The notes below the pieces were generated by a model that made no database searches, had not been told where the DNA came from, and was given only the letters and a program-made list of their open reading frames with translations. Positions 28,082-37,911 of a stretch of DNA of 64,000 nt are shown here, piece after piece (positions within the stretch are counted from its first letter, which is position 1; each line of letters opens with the position of its first letter). Source of the DNA: Lachnospiraceae bacterium (lineage in GTDB: Bacteria; Bacillota; Clostridia; Lachnospirales; Lachnospiraceae); assembly GCA_017470985.1 (NCBI GenBank), contig JAFUXA010000002.1:62001-126000 (forward strand). The letters are read 5' to 3'. Position numbers and translations under genes: made by a program.

Positions 28082-30322
28082 ATGTTTAATCTTAAGACAA
28101 TTTCTAAAAAGGTTGTTGCCTTTATTGGAGCAACAACAATGGCTGTTACTCTCTTTGCCGGAAATGTATATTCTGGCGCAAGTGTAGTAAATGCAGATGC
28201 AAGTGCAGTTGTTGTAAATGTAACATATACTGCGCAATATGATGGTGCCTTCAAAGATGTGAAGGTAAATGTACCTGTATCTTCTGATACAGCAGAAAGC
28301 TATGGATATGATGATGCATTGGCATCAGGAACTGGAGTATCAATGCTTGATGTATTAGTTCAGATGCACAAGGATATATTCCCAGAGTATACTGCAGCTA
28401 ATAAGGATGATTACCTGGCTGTTGGCGCAGGCGGATGGATTACCAATGCTTTCGCCAAGAATGGAAGCGGAGTTAGCTATTATAAAAACGGCGCTTCGGT
28501 TTATTCTTTAGATGTAGCTGTTGAGGAAGGGAATGTAGTTGATGCATTCTATTATCAGGATGTAACAGGATATTCAGATGCTTATACAACATTTGGCAAT
28601 GTGACTTTAGATGGAGGATATCTGTCAGGAGAAATCACAATGGCTGGATATGACAGTAACTGGAATATTGTTCAGTCCCCACTTGCCAATGTAGAACTTG
28701 GATGGTTAAATCCTGAGACACTTAAGATTACACCTGCAGGTAGCTGGTCTCCTGTTAAGACAGCTGCAGATGGTACATTCTCAGTTGAGGTTCCAAATAC
28801 ATCAGTAAACTATTTACTTACAGTTGTTGATAATACAGTTGGTACTACACCACTTATCAAAACTCTTTGTGTTGACTATCCTGCAACACCAAAGGTTGTA
28901 ACTGCTTCTAAGACATTGGATCAGGAGTTGGCAGTATATGCTTTGGCTGGTAAGTATCTGGCAAATAATAATAATAAGAAAATCACATATGGTGATGGTG
29001 ATTCTAAGGAAGGCTATCTCGTAGGTTTAGGACGTGCTGGATATCCTGTAGCGGATGGTTTATATGCAGGTTATTATGAGAGCGTGAAGACATATCTTGC
29101 AGCACATAATAACAGATTTTCATCTCCTACAGAGTGTGCCAAGGTTGTTGGTGCCCTCAATGCAATTGGATATGATCCAACAAATGTAGGTGGCGTAGAT
29201 ATTACTGCCCAGTTAAATGATTCTGAAAATGTATTAGGTGATTTTTCAATTGCTTATATGCTTCTTGCAATTGAGTCAAAGAATTATAATGTGGCTGCAA
29301 AAGATGCATATATCAAGACTTTGGTTGATGATGCATATGCTTCTGGCGGCTGGGGATGGAATGGAGTTTCAGCAGATGTTGATACAACAGGTGTTGTATT
29401 GGCAGCCCTTGCTCCATATTACAATACTAATTCATCAGTGAAGGCTGTTGTTGACAATGCGGTAGCAGCTCTTTCTAAGATGCAGGCAGCAGATGGCGCT
29501 TTCGCTTCAGGAATGGACGAGAATTCCAATACAACAGCAATGGTAGTATTTGGATTATCTGAACTTGGAATCAATGCAGATACAGATGCCAGATTTGTAA
29601 AGAATGGTATTTCAGCAGTTGATGCTTTATGTTCATTTGCAGTAGATGGCGGTGGATTTGGATGGACAGATAATGTAGATGTAAATGATTATGCTACTAA
29701 TCAGTCATATTATGCTCTCGGTTCATATTTCAGAATGAACTCAGAGATGAACAGATTATTTGACATGACTGCAGAGTCTACAATTACAGCATTGGATGGC
29801 TCTGTTGCATTAGCTGATCCAGCGGGGGTTCTTCCTGCTTCTTCATTTATTGAGGCTGAAGAGTTGAAATCAGGAGCTGTATATGACAATGCCAAGGCAT
29901 TGGTAGATGCACAGTATAGCAATGTGTCCAACACAGCTGTATTTGAAATCAATCTTTTCGATGCAGCCCTTAATCAGCTTCATCAGTTAAATGGTAAAGT
30001 ATATGTAGGTGTTACACTTCCATTTACAGTATCAGCAGGACATAAGCTTGTAGCTTTCCGTGTAGAAGGAAATAATCTCATTCCATGTGATGTGGAATAT
30101 GATGCAGAGTCCAATGTGGCTATGATTTCAACAGATCACTTCTCTACATTTGTTTTTGCTGAGGTTCCTGAAGAAGCTGTTGTTGCTACACCTGCTCAGA
30201 CTGTAACTACAATTGCTGCCAAGGCTCCTAAGACAGGAGATGATTATGTATTATGGATCAGCTTGATTTTAGTTGCTATTGGTTGTAGTGTAATCTTAGT
30301 TGGTAAGAAGAAACAGAAGTAG
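28082..30322 (+). CDS. Sortase-anchored DUF4430 plus alpha-barrel protein, candidate surface cobalamin binder
   Basis: The 746-residue protein has a signal peptide (cleavage near VVNADA, residue 40), a DUF4430-like region (about 42-165, MLDVLVQMHKDIF and AVGAGGWITNAFA), a beta-rich linker (to about 275), and a helical repeat region (about 280-560) with GGWGW at 422-426 and GGGFGW near 522, as in prenyltransferase/squalene-cyclase-like alpha barrels. The end has APKTGD (715-720), a membrane helix and KKKQK, a sorting signal. Intrinsic factor and transcobalamin combine the same two folds in the opposite order. The start follows AAGGATGGAAG. It is inferred to capture cobalamin at the wall. Confidence 0.83.
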   Translation: MFNLKTISKKVVAFIGATTMAVTLFAGNVYSGASVVNADASAVVVNVTYTAQYDGAFKDVKVNVPVSSDTAESYGYDDALASGTGVSMLDVLVQMHKDIFPEYTAANKDDYLAVGAGGWITNAFAKNGSGVSYYKNGASVYSLDVAVEEGNVVDAFYYQDVTGYSDAYTTFGNVTLDGGYLSGEITMAGYDSNWNIVQSPLANVELGWLNPETLKITPAGSWSPVKTAADGTFSVEVPNTSVNYLLTVVDNTVGTTPLIKTLCVDYPATPKVVTASKTLDQELAVYALAGKYLANNNNKKITYGDGDSKEGYLVGLGRAGYPVADGLYAGYYESVKTYLAAHNNRFSSPTECAKVVGALNAIGYDPTNVGGVDITAQLNDSENVLGDFSIAYMLLAIESKNYNVAAKDAYIKTLVDDAYASGGWGWNGVSADVDTTGVVLAALAPYYNTNSSVKAVVDNAVAALSKMQAADGAFASGMDENSNTTAMVVFGLSELGINADTDARFVKNGISAVDALCSFAVDGGGFGWTDNVDVNDYATNQSYYALGSYFRMNSEMNRLFDMTAESTITALDGSVALADPAGVLPASSFIEAEELKSGAVYDNAKALVDAQYSNVSNTAVFEINLFDAALNQLHQLNGKVYVGVTLPFTVSAGHKLVAFRVEGNNLIPCDVEYDAESNVAMISTDHFSTFVFAEVPEEAVVATPAQTVTTIAAKAPKTGDDYVLWISLILVAIGCSVILVGKKKQK

Positions 30323-30410
30323 TATTATTTATAATCGAGATACAATTTATAAGAAATGTATATAATAAGCCTATGTTTTCTTGACATAGATTTGTTAAAT
30401 GATTAGGATT

Positions 30411-30441
30411 AATGTGTGTGGATTTTCCACACACATTTTTT
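30411..30441 (+). terminator. Intrinsic terminator after the cobalamin operon
   Basis: AATGTGTGTGGA pairs perfectly with TCCACACACATT, followed by a run of six T. It closes the cobalamin uptake operon. A TTGACA-N17-TAGGAT promoter-like pair (30381-30409) overlaps its 5' side and could serve apt. Confidence 0.9.
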
Positions 30442-30530
30442 CTGTAGAGATATAAGTGTAAAATATCAATATATTGATTTATAATATCTCATATATGGAT
30501 TATGAAATTGCAGATGGGAGAATAGATACC

Positions 30531-31055
30531 ATGAAAAAAGTAGAAGATTACGTAAGAACGATTCCGGATTTTCCAGAACCAGGAATTATGTTTAGAGACA
30601 TAACAACAGTATTGCAGGATGCAGATGGTTTACAGCTTGCAATTGATGAGATGACCAAGCTTCTTGATGGAGTTGACTGTGATGTTATAGCAGGTGCAGA
30701 ATCCAGAGGATTCATCTTCGGTACAGCTATTGCTTATAATACTCATAAGCCATTTGTACTTGTAAGAAAGGCTGGTAAGTTGCCGGGAGAGACTGTTTCC
30801 AAAACATATGATTTGGAATATGGCACAGCTACAATCGAGATGCACAAGGATTCAATTAAGCCGGGACAGAAGGTTGTATTGGTTGATGACTTAATTGCAA
30901 CTGGTGGTACAATCGAGGCAGCAGCTCAGTTAGTAGAAGAGCTTGGGGGCGAGGTTGTGAAGATTGTATTCCTTATGGAGCTTGAAGGTCTCAAGGGAAG
31001 AGAGAGACTTGCCAAGTATGATGTTGCTTCAGTTGTAAAATATCCTGGTAAATAA
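30531..31055 (+). CDS. apt: Adenine phosphoribosyltransferase
   Basis: The ATG at 30531 gives a 174-residue protein, the normal family length; an upstream in-frame ATG at 30474 would add 19 residues with no family match. FPEPGIMFRDIT, AGAESRGFIFG and the PRPP loop VVLVDDLIATGGT are all present. It salvages adenine to AMP using PRPP in the cytosol. It lies between two strong terminators and so is transcribed alone. Confidence 0.95.
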   Translation: MKKVEDYVRTIPDFPEPGIMFRDITTVLQDADGLQLAIDEMTKLLDGVDCDVIAGAESRGFIFGTAIAYNTHKPFVLVRKAGKLPGETVSKTYDLEYGTATIEMHKDSIKPGQKVVLVDDLIATGGTIEAAAQLVEELGGEVVKIVFLMELEGLKGRERLAKYDVASVVKYPGK

Positions 31056-31096
31056 TTGAGGGATTGAGGCTGACCACAGATAATTTAAGATAAAAT

Positions 31097-31132
31097 AAAT
31101 CAGCATTCACAGGATTTGTGGATGCTGATTTT
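31097..31132. terminator. Bidirectional intrinsic terminator
   Basis: AATCAGCAT pairs with ATGCTGATT and CACA with TGTG across a short loop, with T-rich flanks on both strands. It separates convergent apt and HAD phosphatase genes. Confidence 0.85.
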
Positions 31133-31196
31133 GCTTATAAATATATTTTTAAAAACTTCTCAATATTATCTTATGGTAACTGTTTCAGGATTTATG

Positions 31197-31865
31197 TTAC
31201 TTATTAGAACTAATTAGTTTATCAACGATTCTTGGTACATCACTAAGACCATTTGCCACATCATATAAGAGGGGCTCTAAGTCTGGAGTAGGACCACTTA
31301 GATCAGGCACCATTACAGTTATACATCCGGCTGAGGAAGCGGAGCGAATACCATTGGGGGCGTCCTCGAGAGCCAGACAGTTCTCAGGCTTCAGGCCTAA
31401 TTCCTGGCAGGCATATTGGTATACATCAGGATGTGGTTTGCCTTTTTTTACCATATGAGCGCTGATTACCATGTCAAATGAATCCTGCAGACCTACCTGA
31501 GTAAGTCTTGGGATTGCACGGGTCATATCTGTTGCTGTAACTACTGCAGTTTTGAGATTATGAGACTTGAGATAGTCCAATAATTCTGAGACGCCAGGCT
31601 TGGCTTCTACTCCCTCTGCTTTGCTGATTTCCAGCATTATTGCAGTTGAGCGTTTATGAATCTCTTCATAAGGCACATCCATGCCGTATCGCGTTTGCCA
31701 AAGCTTCAGGGCATCAGTACTGTTTAGACTTCTCTGAAGCAAAGCATCATCCCTGGTGAAATCTGTATATCCGAATTCGTGAAAGGCTTGAGGCCAGGAA
31801 CGGTTATAATATTTCTCTGTATCTGTTATAGTTCCATCCATATCAAATAAGACTGCTTCTAACAT
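31197..31865 (-). CDS. HAD-superfamily hydrolase, beta-phosphoglucomutase-like
   Basis: The 222-residue protein has the HAD motif I DMDGTITDTE with both aspartates, motif II TATD, Lys of VKKGKPHPD and motif IV ALEDAPNGIRSA. The helical cap after motif I marks subfamily IA (beta-phosphoglucomutase or sugar-phosphate phosphatase). The exact substrate cannot be told. It is convergent with apt and divergent from the flagellin methylase gene, sharing a 75-base upstream region with it. Confidence 0.9.
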   Translation of the reverse strand: MLEAVLFDMDGTITDTEKYYNRSWPQAFHEFGYTDFTRDDALLQRSLNSTDALKLWQTRYGMDVPYEEIHKRSTAIMLEISKAEGVEAKPGVSELLDYLKSHNLKTAVVTATDMTRAIPRLTQVGLQDSFDMVISAHMVKKGKPHPDVYQYACQELGLKPENCLALEDAPNGIRSASSAGCITVMVPDLSGPTPDLEPLLYDVANGLSDVPRIVDKLISSNK

Positions 31866-31940
31866 ATATATTCTCCTGATTTTGTGTAGTTTTTTGTATG
31901 TTGCTTTCTAATAGAAAGCTAACTGTAGTATAATAAATCC

Positions 31941-33128
31941 ATGAAAGATTATGCAATATCATTTTACAAAAACTTCAAATGTCTGGGGGGCGAATGTCCT
32001 AGAACATGTTGTCAGGGATGGAAGATTCTAGTGGATGACAAAACCTATAATCGTGTATTCCACTATGATGGTTTAGATTCTTTTTTGCCAGAGATTCAAG
32101 AGAGCATGACTACCAGATATTTCTTTAGTCTTACGAGAAAACCGGAACATGTCATGCGTCAAAATTTATCAGGAAAATGTGTCTGTCTGACACCGGATGG
32201 ATTATGCAAGATGCATAAATTACTTAGATTTAATGTAATGCCTGCAGTATGTATAAATTATCCTAGAAGATCTTATGATCTGGGAAATATTTCTGAAACC
32301 ACACTGGAACTGGCTTGCCCGGAAGCTGCGCGATTGCTGTTAGAGCACCAGGGGCCCCTTCAGATGGAGGAGATGAAACTGGAGGAACCTTATGAGGTGA
32401 ACTGGATTATAGGTAACGAGGATGAGGCATTTCTTAAATTTCTTATGGATTTGAGAACAGCTTTGTCTGAGCAGATATATGACAAGCCTGATTTGAATAA
32501 GGATATTTTGAATCAGATTTATAAGATGTCATTTGATATACACCATGAATTATTGCGGGATAAATTATCAGAGGCAAATAATATTTTACAGAGCTTTCAG
32601 CTTACAGATAAGGAGGCTGCTGATGATGCTATAGATTATATGTTTTATCCTATGGAGATTATGGACAAGGTGATTGCATATAATATATGTCCGCAGGTGA
32701 CAGATTGTAATCATAAGGATTTGCGGAAGGTGATTCGTTATTATTTCAAATGTTTTGATAAGCTGACAGATTCAGAGGCTAGAGAATTCTATTTGCGAAA
32801 TTATGATGTAATGAGTCAGGAGATAGAAGGACTGGAAGAGAAATATAAGTCCTATTATATATATTATCTACATGAGATGCTTATGAGTGCTTATGAAGAT
32901 TATCATATTCTCCGCGTGATACTTCTGGGAAATATGTATATGCAGATATATAGAGTACTGGATATGGTGGCATGGCTTATGGCCAAGGAGCAGGGCAAGA
33001 AATATGACATGGCTTCTCAGTCTGAACTGCTGTCTAATCTGGAGAGACGTATGCGTCATAATCTGTCAATTACAGATGGAATAATGGAGAGAATTAGGAA
33101 AGAGTTTTTGAACGGAAATGAAAGTTGA
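31941..33128 (+). CDS. Flagellin lysine-N-methylase, FliB family
   Basis: The 395-residue protein has an N-terminal cysteine cluster (FKCLGGECPRTCCQGW), then CVCLTPDGLCKMH and AVCINYPR, the pattern of FliB proteins that may hold an iron-sulfur centre. FliB methylates surface lysines of flagellin. The start at 31941 has a weak upstream site. No flagellin or flagellar structural gene lies nearby, so it is a stand-alone member, but several chemotaxis genes in the window support a motile cell. Confidence 0.82.
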   Translation: MKDYAISFYKNFKCLGGECPRTCCQGWKILVDDKTYNRVFHYDGLDSFLPEIQESMTTRYFFSLTRKPEHVMRQNLSGKCVCLTPDGLCKMHKLLRFNVMPAVCINYPRRSYDLGNISETTLELACPEAARLLLEHQGPLQMEEMKLEEPYEVNWIIGNEDEAFLKFLMDLRTALSEQIYDKPDLNKDILNQIYKMSFDIHHELLRDKLSEANNILQSFQLTDKEAADDAIDYMFYPMEIMDKVIAYNICPQVTDCNHKDLRKVIRYYFKCFDKLTDSEAREFYLRNYDVMSQEIEGLEEKYKSYYIYYLHEMLMSAYEDYHILRVILLGNMYMQIYRVLDMVAWLMAKEQGKKYDMASQSELLSNLERRMRHNLSITDGIMERIRKEFLNGNES

Positions 33129-33215
33129 TGCATTTGATGGAGTTTCATTTGAGTATTAAGAAAACAATAGTTAATTGCGAATTTTAAGACAATTTAACAA
33201 AATCTCTCAAAGTGT

Positions 33216-33244
33216 TTGACAACTTAACGGGCAGATGTTATAGT
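33216..33244 (+). promoter_or_regulatory. Strong sigma-A promoter of the amidase leader
   Basis: A perfect TTGACA (33216-33221) and TATAGT (33239-33244) are separated by exactly 17 bases. Transcription near 33251 leaves about 440 nt before the amidase start codon. Confidence 0.88.
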
Positions 33245-33251
33245 TTACTTA

Positions 33252-33600
33252 GAAATAAGGAGAAAGGAGAAAACAAAGAAAGGCGGTACGGACCAATGGG
33301 GTAAGTGCTTTCTGACAGAGAGTTATATGTCAGGCCGAATCTAAGGATGGATAACCAGTGATGAATCATACAAAAGGAAATCGGTGGAGTGATTGATGGC
33401 AATTATGCATATAAATCACCAACCCAAGATCACTGAAGGAAAACGAAAGACGAGGGTTCGGAGAAGAAAATATAAAAGACGAGGAAGAAAAATTGAATAC
33501 TGTAACATGTAATTAGGCGTCTGGCGGTTAACATAAGTTGAATCGTTTCAGGCGTCTAATTCTGTATGCAAATATTTACTATTGAAAAATTGGTGGTGAT
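33252..33600 (+). ncRNA. Long structured 5' leader, possibly c-di-AMP (ydaO/yuaA)-like
   Basis: A leader of about 440 nt follows a strong promoter and has no coding frame. The part at about 33282-33365 reads GGTACGGACCAATGGGGTAA, later CAGGCCGAATCT and GGATAACC, which resembles but does not fully match the ydaO/yuaA cyclic di-AMP aptamer (whose copies read GGTACGGA, GGGGTTAAT, CCGAATC and GCTAAC). The downstream gene is a cell-wall amidase, the usual target of that riboswitch. A 13-bp stem with 25-base loop lies at 33511-33561 (arms 33511-33523 and 33549-33561), but no T run follows. Ligand is uncertain. Confidence 0.45.
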
Positions 33601-33693
33601 GACCTGGTCGTGGAAAATTGACTGGAATTAACACATGTTATAAAATGTTTTACATCAAGATTATTTGAGAGAATTGGGGATTATAAGTGCTTC

Positions 33694-34401
33694 ATGGAAA
33701 AGAAGAAAACCAGAAGAAAATTAAGTAAAAGACAGAAGAAGCAATTATTATTGGAAGTTATAATACTATTTCTGGCAACTGTAGGTGCATTTACCATAAT
33801 AATTGCAGCCGGATCGAAGATTGCAGATGCTATAGGTCATAAGAAGTACAAGGTGGTGGAAGAGCAACCAGAGCTTGATGTGGAATTATTGCAGATAAAT
33901 AATTATTCTAGACCGGGAACTGCAATGGATAAGGTGAATAATATAGTAATTCATTATACTGCAAATCCAGGAACATCAGCTATACAGAACAGAGATTATT
34001 TCAATGGGTTGGCGGATTCTCATGTGACTTCAGCCAGCAGTCATTTCATTATTGGATTAGATGGCGAGATTGTGCAATGCATACCAACAAATGAGATTGC
34101 ATATGCAAATTATCCGAGAAATAATGATACAGTTACTATTGAGTGTTGTCATATGGATGACAGTGGTGAATTCAATGATGCCACTTATGAATCACTTATT
34201 AAGCTTACAGCTTATCTAATGGGTAAATTCTCCCTGACTACCGATGATGTGGTTAGACATTATGATATTACAGTTGAAGCTGGAATAACTCCAAAGGATT
34301 GTCCGAAGTATTTTGTTGACAATGATGACAAGTGGGAGAAATTCAAGGAAGATTTAGAGGATTATATTGATAGATATGGAGTAGTGCAGTCTCAGGAATA
34401 G
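33694..34401 (+). CDS. Membrane-anchored N-acetylmuramoyl-L-alanine amidase (Amidase_2)
   Basis: The 235-residue protein has a basic cytoplasmic start (KKKTRRKLSKRQKK), one membrane anchor (about 20-42) and an Amidase_2 domain (about 85-225) with zinc ligands in VIHYTA and VVRHYD and a third in the KDCPKYF segment. It cuts the amide bond between muramic acid and the stem peptide outside the membrane. The ribosome site is poor (GGGGA 13 bases upstream), fitting regulation by the leader. It is 10 bases before the PAP2 gene. Confidence 0.9.
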   Translation: MEKKKTRRKLSKRQKKQLLLEVIILFLATVGAFTIIIAAGSKIADAIGHKKYKVVEEQPELDVELLQINNYSRPGTAMDKVNNIVIHYTANPGTSAIQNRDYFNGLADSHVTSASSHFIIGLDGEIVQCIPTNEIAYANYPRNNDTVTIECCHMDDSGEFNDATYESLIKLTAYLMGKFSLTTDDVVRHYDITVEAGITPKDCPKYFVDNDDKWEKFKEDLEDYIDRYGVVQSQE

Positions 34402-34411
34402 GAGGTAACCT

Positions 34412-34915
34412 ATGGAGGAGAAGACTTATAATAGAATAGCAAAACACATACGCTCATCCAGATATGGTGTGTCAGTGGTGAATTGGCTGGATAAGGTTAT
34501 AGTGCTGGCTACTGTGGTTATCTATGGCATTATGATTCTGCTTCAGTTTATATATGCTGATTACGATTTGCTATATAAGATTATATTGGTGCCTGCAGTG
34601 GGCTTTCTTGTGGTTTCTGCCTGCAGATATATATATAATCAGCCCAGACCTTATGAGATTATGAATATTGATCCAATAATTACCAAGGATACCAAGGGCA
34701 AGAGCTTTCCAAGCAGACATGTGTATTCTATATTTGTCATTGCCATGACTGCAATGCAGATTAATATGTTCTTTGGAATTCTGCTTCTGGTTGTAGGTTT
34801 TGTGCTTGCAATTTTGAGAGTTATAGGTGGTGTACATTTCACAAGGGATGTATTTGCAGGAGCATTTCTTGGAGTTATAACTGGAGTGATTGGATATTAC
34901 ATATTATTGAGATGA
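34412..34915 (+). CDS. PAP2-family membrane phosphatase
   Basis: The 167-residue protein has about five membrane segments and the PAP2 signature: KGKSFPSRHVYS (motif 2, catalytic His) and GGVHFTRDVFAG (motif 3). Motif 1 may be YNQPRPYE near residue 72. Family members dephosphorylate lipid phosphates, including undecaprenyl pyrophosphate, so recycling of the cell-wall carrier is a reasonable role next to an amidase. The start follows GGAGG with 6 bases of spacing. Confidence 0.88.
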   Translation: MEEKTYNRIAKHIRSSRYGVSVVNWLDKVIVLATVVIYGIMILLQFIYADYDLLYKIILVPAVGFLVVSACRYIYNQPRPYEIMNIDPIITKDTKGKSFPSRHVYSIFVIAMTAMQINMFFGILLLVVGFVLAILRVIGGVHFTRDVFAGAFLGVITGVIGYYILLR

Positions 34916-34929
34916 AATGGAGAGACTAG

Positions 34930-35196
34930 ATGAAGAAAAATGTATTCAAACTTGTTGCTATGATTATTAGTATTGCAGGGACGATTTTAGCAATATATTT
35001 TGGTGGATATATATTTTTTGTGAAACCGGTTAAATTTCTATATTTAGGAGTTGTAAATAAGACTTTGACAACCAGAGGATTGATCGTAAGCATTGTCAAA
35101 ATATTCCTGGCATCTACAATAGCAGGGGGGATATGGAGTGTATGCGATATTATAGCCGGTAAGTTCAGAGATGCCGCAGAGAATTTCAGATTCTAA
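34930..35196 (+). CDS. Small two-segment membrane protein, unknown function
   Basis: I do not recognise this 88-residue protein. It has two membrane segments (about 5-31 and 52-75) joined by a basic loop and no polar active-site motif. It begins 14 bases after the PAP2 gene with GGAGAG upstream, so it belongs to the same transcript and may assist the envelope enzymes. Confidence 0.65.
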   Translation: MKKNVFKLVAMIISIAGTILAIYFGGYIFFVKPVKFLYLGVVNKTLTTRGLIVSIVKIFLASTIAGGIWSVCDIIAGKFRDAAENFRF

Positions 35197-35276
35197 TATG
35201 GATGAATATTATCATTTGATAATTATAAGGCATTAAACAAAAACTCAATACTTTTATATTTAACAGAAAGTAAACA

Positions 35277-35320
35277 AAAAACTCAGGATTCATTTCTACT
35301 GAAATTAAATCCTGAGTTTT
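35277..35320. terminator. Bidirectional intrinsic terminator
   Basis: AAAACTCAGGATT pairs perfectly with AATCCTGAGTTTT, with A and T runs on either side, between convergent genes. Confidence 0.9.
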
Positions 35321-35359
35321 ATTTTTAATTAGTTATTGAAAGTCTTAATTCTATTAGAA

Positions 35360-36874
<1,515 letters not shown>

Positions 36875-36884
36875 TTAGTAAAAT

Positions 36885-36913
36885 ATTTTAGCAAAATAAA
36901 AATACCTAGTCAA
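36885..36913 (-). promoter_or_regulatory. Promoter of guaB
   Basis: On the minus strand TTGACT (36908-36913) and TAAAAT (36885-36890) are 17 bases apart, giving a leader of about 60 nt. In the whole 312-base gap 36818-37129 I saw nothing else: no purine riboswitch core and no open frame. Confidence 0.75.
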
Positions 36914-37129
36914 CGAATTGAAGGGTTTAAAAATACATACAATTATAAGGGGAAATGGCGGGTTTTATAGGCAAAATCACAAGCCACTTGGGTAATGTTT
37001 TAAAGGGCTAAAGCGTACTCTGTTAATTTGTTGTGAAATATGGTATTCTTGTTACTGTATATAATTTGATGTGACATGGGTATTGATAAAATGAGCCTGT
37101 GTATAAAGGAAAGGAAGTGGTCATAGACT

Positions 37130-37909
37130 ATGGAATATCGACCGTGTATAGATGTGCACAACGGTAAGGTAAAACAAATTGTGGGTAGCTCACTTGATGA
37201 TGAGGGAGCCTCCGCACAGGAAAACTTCGTATCAAAAAGAGATGCTGATTTCTTTGCGGAGTTTTATGCCAAGGATGGATTGAGAGGCGGACATGTGATT
37301 CTGCTTAATAAGGTGGGAAGCCCATATTATGAGGACACCAAGAGACAGGCTTTGCTTGCTCTGCGGACTTATCCAAATGGTCTGCAGGTTGGAGGTGGCA
37401 TAAATGCTGACAATGCTCAGGAATTTCTTGATGCAGGTGCCAGCCATGTTATTGTGACTTCATATGTGTTCTCAGATGGCAAAATTAATTATGAGAATCT
37501 CCAGAAACTGGTTGATGCTGTTGGCAAGGAGCATGTGGTTCTGGATTTGAGCTGCCGTAGAGTGGAGGATGATTATTTCATTGTCACTGATAGATGGCAG
37601 AATATAACTAAGGAACAGATTACCTATGATTTGCTGGATAATCTGGCATCTTATTGCGATGAATTTCTGATTCATGCTGCTGATGTGGAAGGGAAATCAG
37701 ATGGTATTGAGAGAGACCTGGTGGAATTGCTGGGTGGATGGGGCAAGATTCCAATGACTTATGCAGGAGGAATCAGCACCTATCAGGATATTGAAGATGT
37801 GAAAGAGTTGGGACAGGGACATTTGAATATTACAATAGGAACAGCTCTTGATTTATTTGGCGGACCTTTAAATTATGAGACAGTATTGAGTTGCGTTCAG
37901 GAGGTATAA
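37130..37909 (+). CDS. hisA: Eukaryotic-type HisA (ProFAR isomerase)
   Basis: The 259-residue TIM-barrel protein starts YRPCIDVHNGKVKQIVG, with GGHVILLNKVG, QVGGGI, LDLSCRR and TYAGGIS, the form of the fungal/plant HIS6-type isomerase rather than the usual bacterial HisA. It converts ProFAR to PRFAR in histidine synthesis. No HisF, HisH or HisG is nearby; hisC is 18 kb away. It is 2 bases before dapF, an odd pairing of histidine and lysine/peptidoglycan genes. Confidence 0.87.
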   Translation: MEYRPCIDVHNGKVKQIVGSSLDDEGASAQENFVSKRDADFFAEFYAKDGLRGGHVILLNKVGSPYYEDTKRQALLALRTYPNGLQVGGGINADNAQEFLDAGASHVIVTSYVFSDGKINYENLQKLVDAVGKEHVVLDLSCRRVEDDYFIVTDRWQNITKEQITYDLLDNLASYCDEFLIHAADVEGKSDGIERDLVELLGGWGKIPMTYAGGISTYQDIEDVKELGQGHLNITIGTALDLFGGPLNYETVLSCVQEV

Positions 37910-37911
37910 AT

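Noticed and set aside
30381-30409. Promoter TTGACA-N17-TAGGAT for apt
   Set aside because: Plausible, but its start site would fall inside the terminator stem of the upstream operon, so it was not listed as a separate feature.
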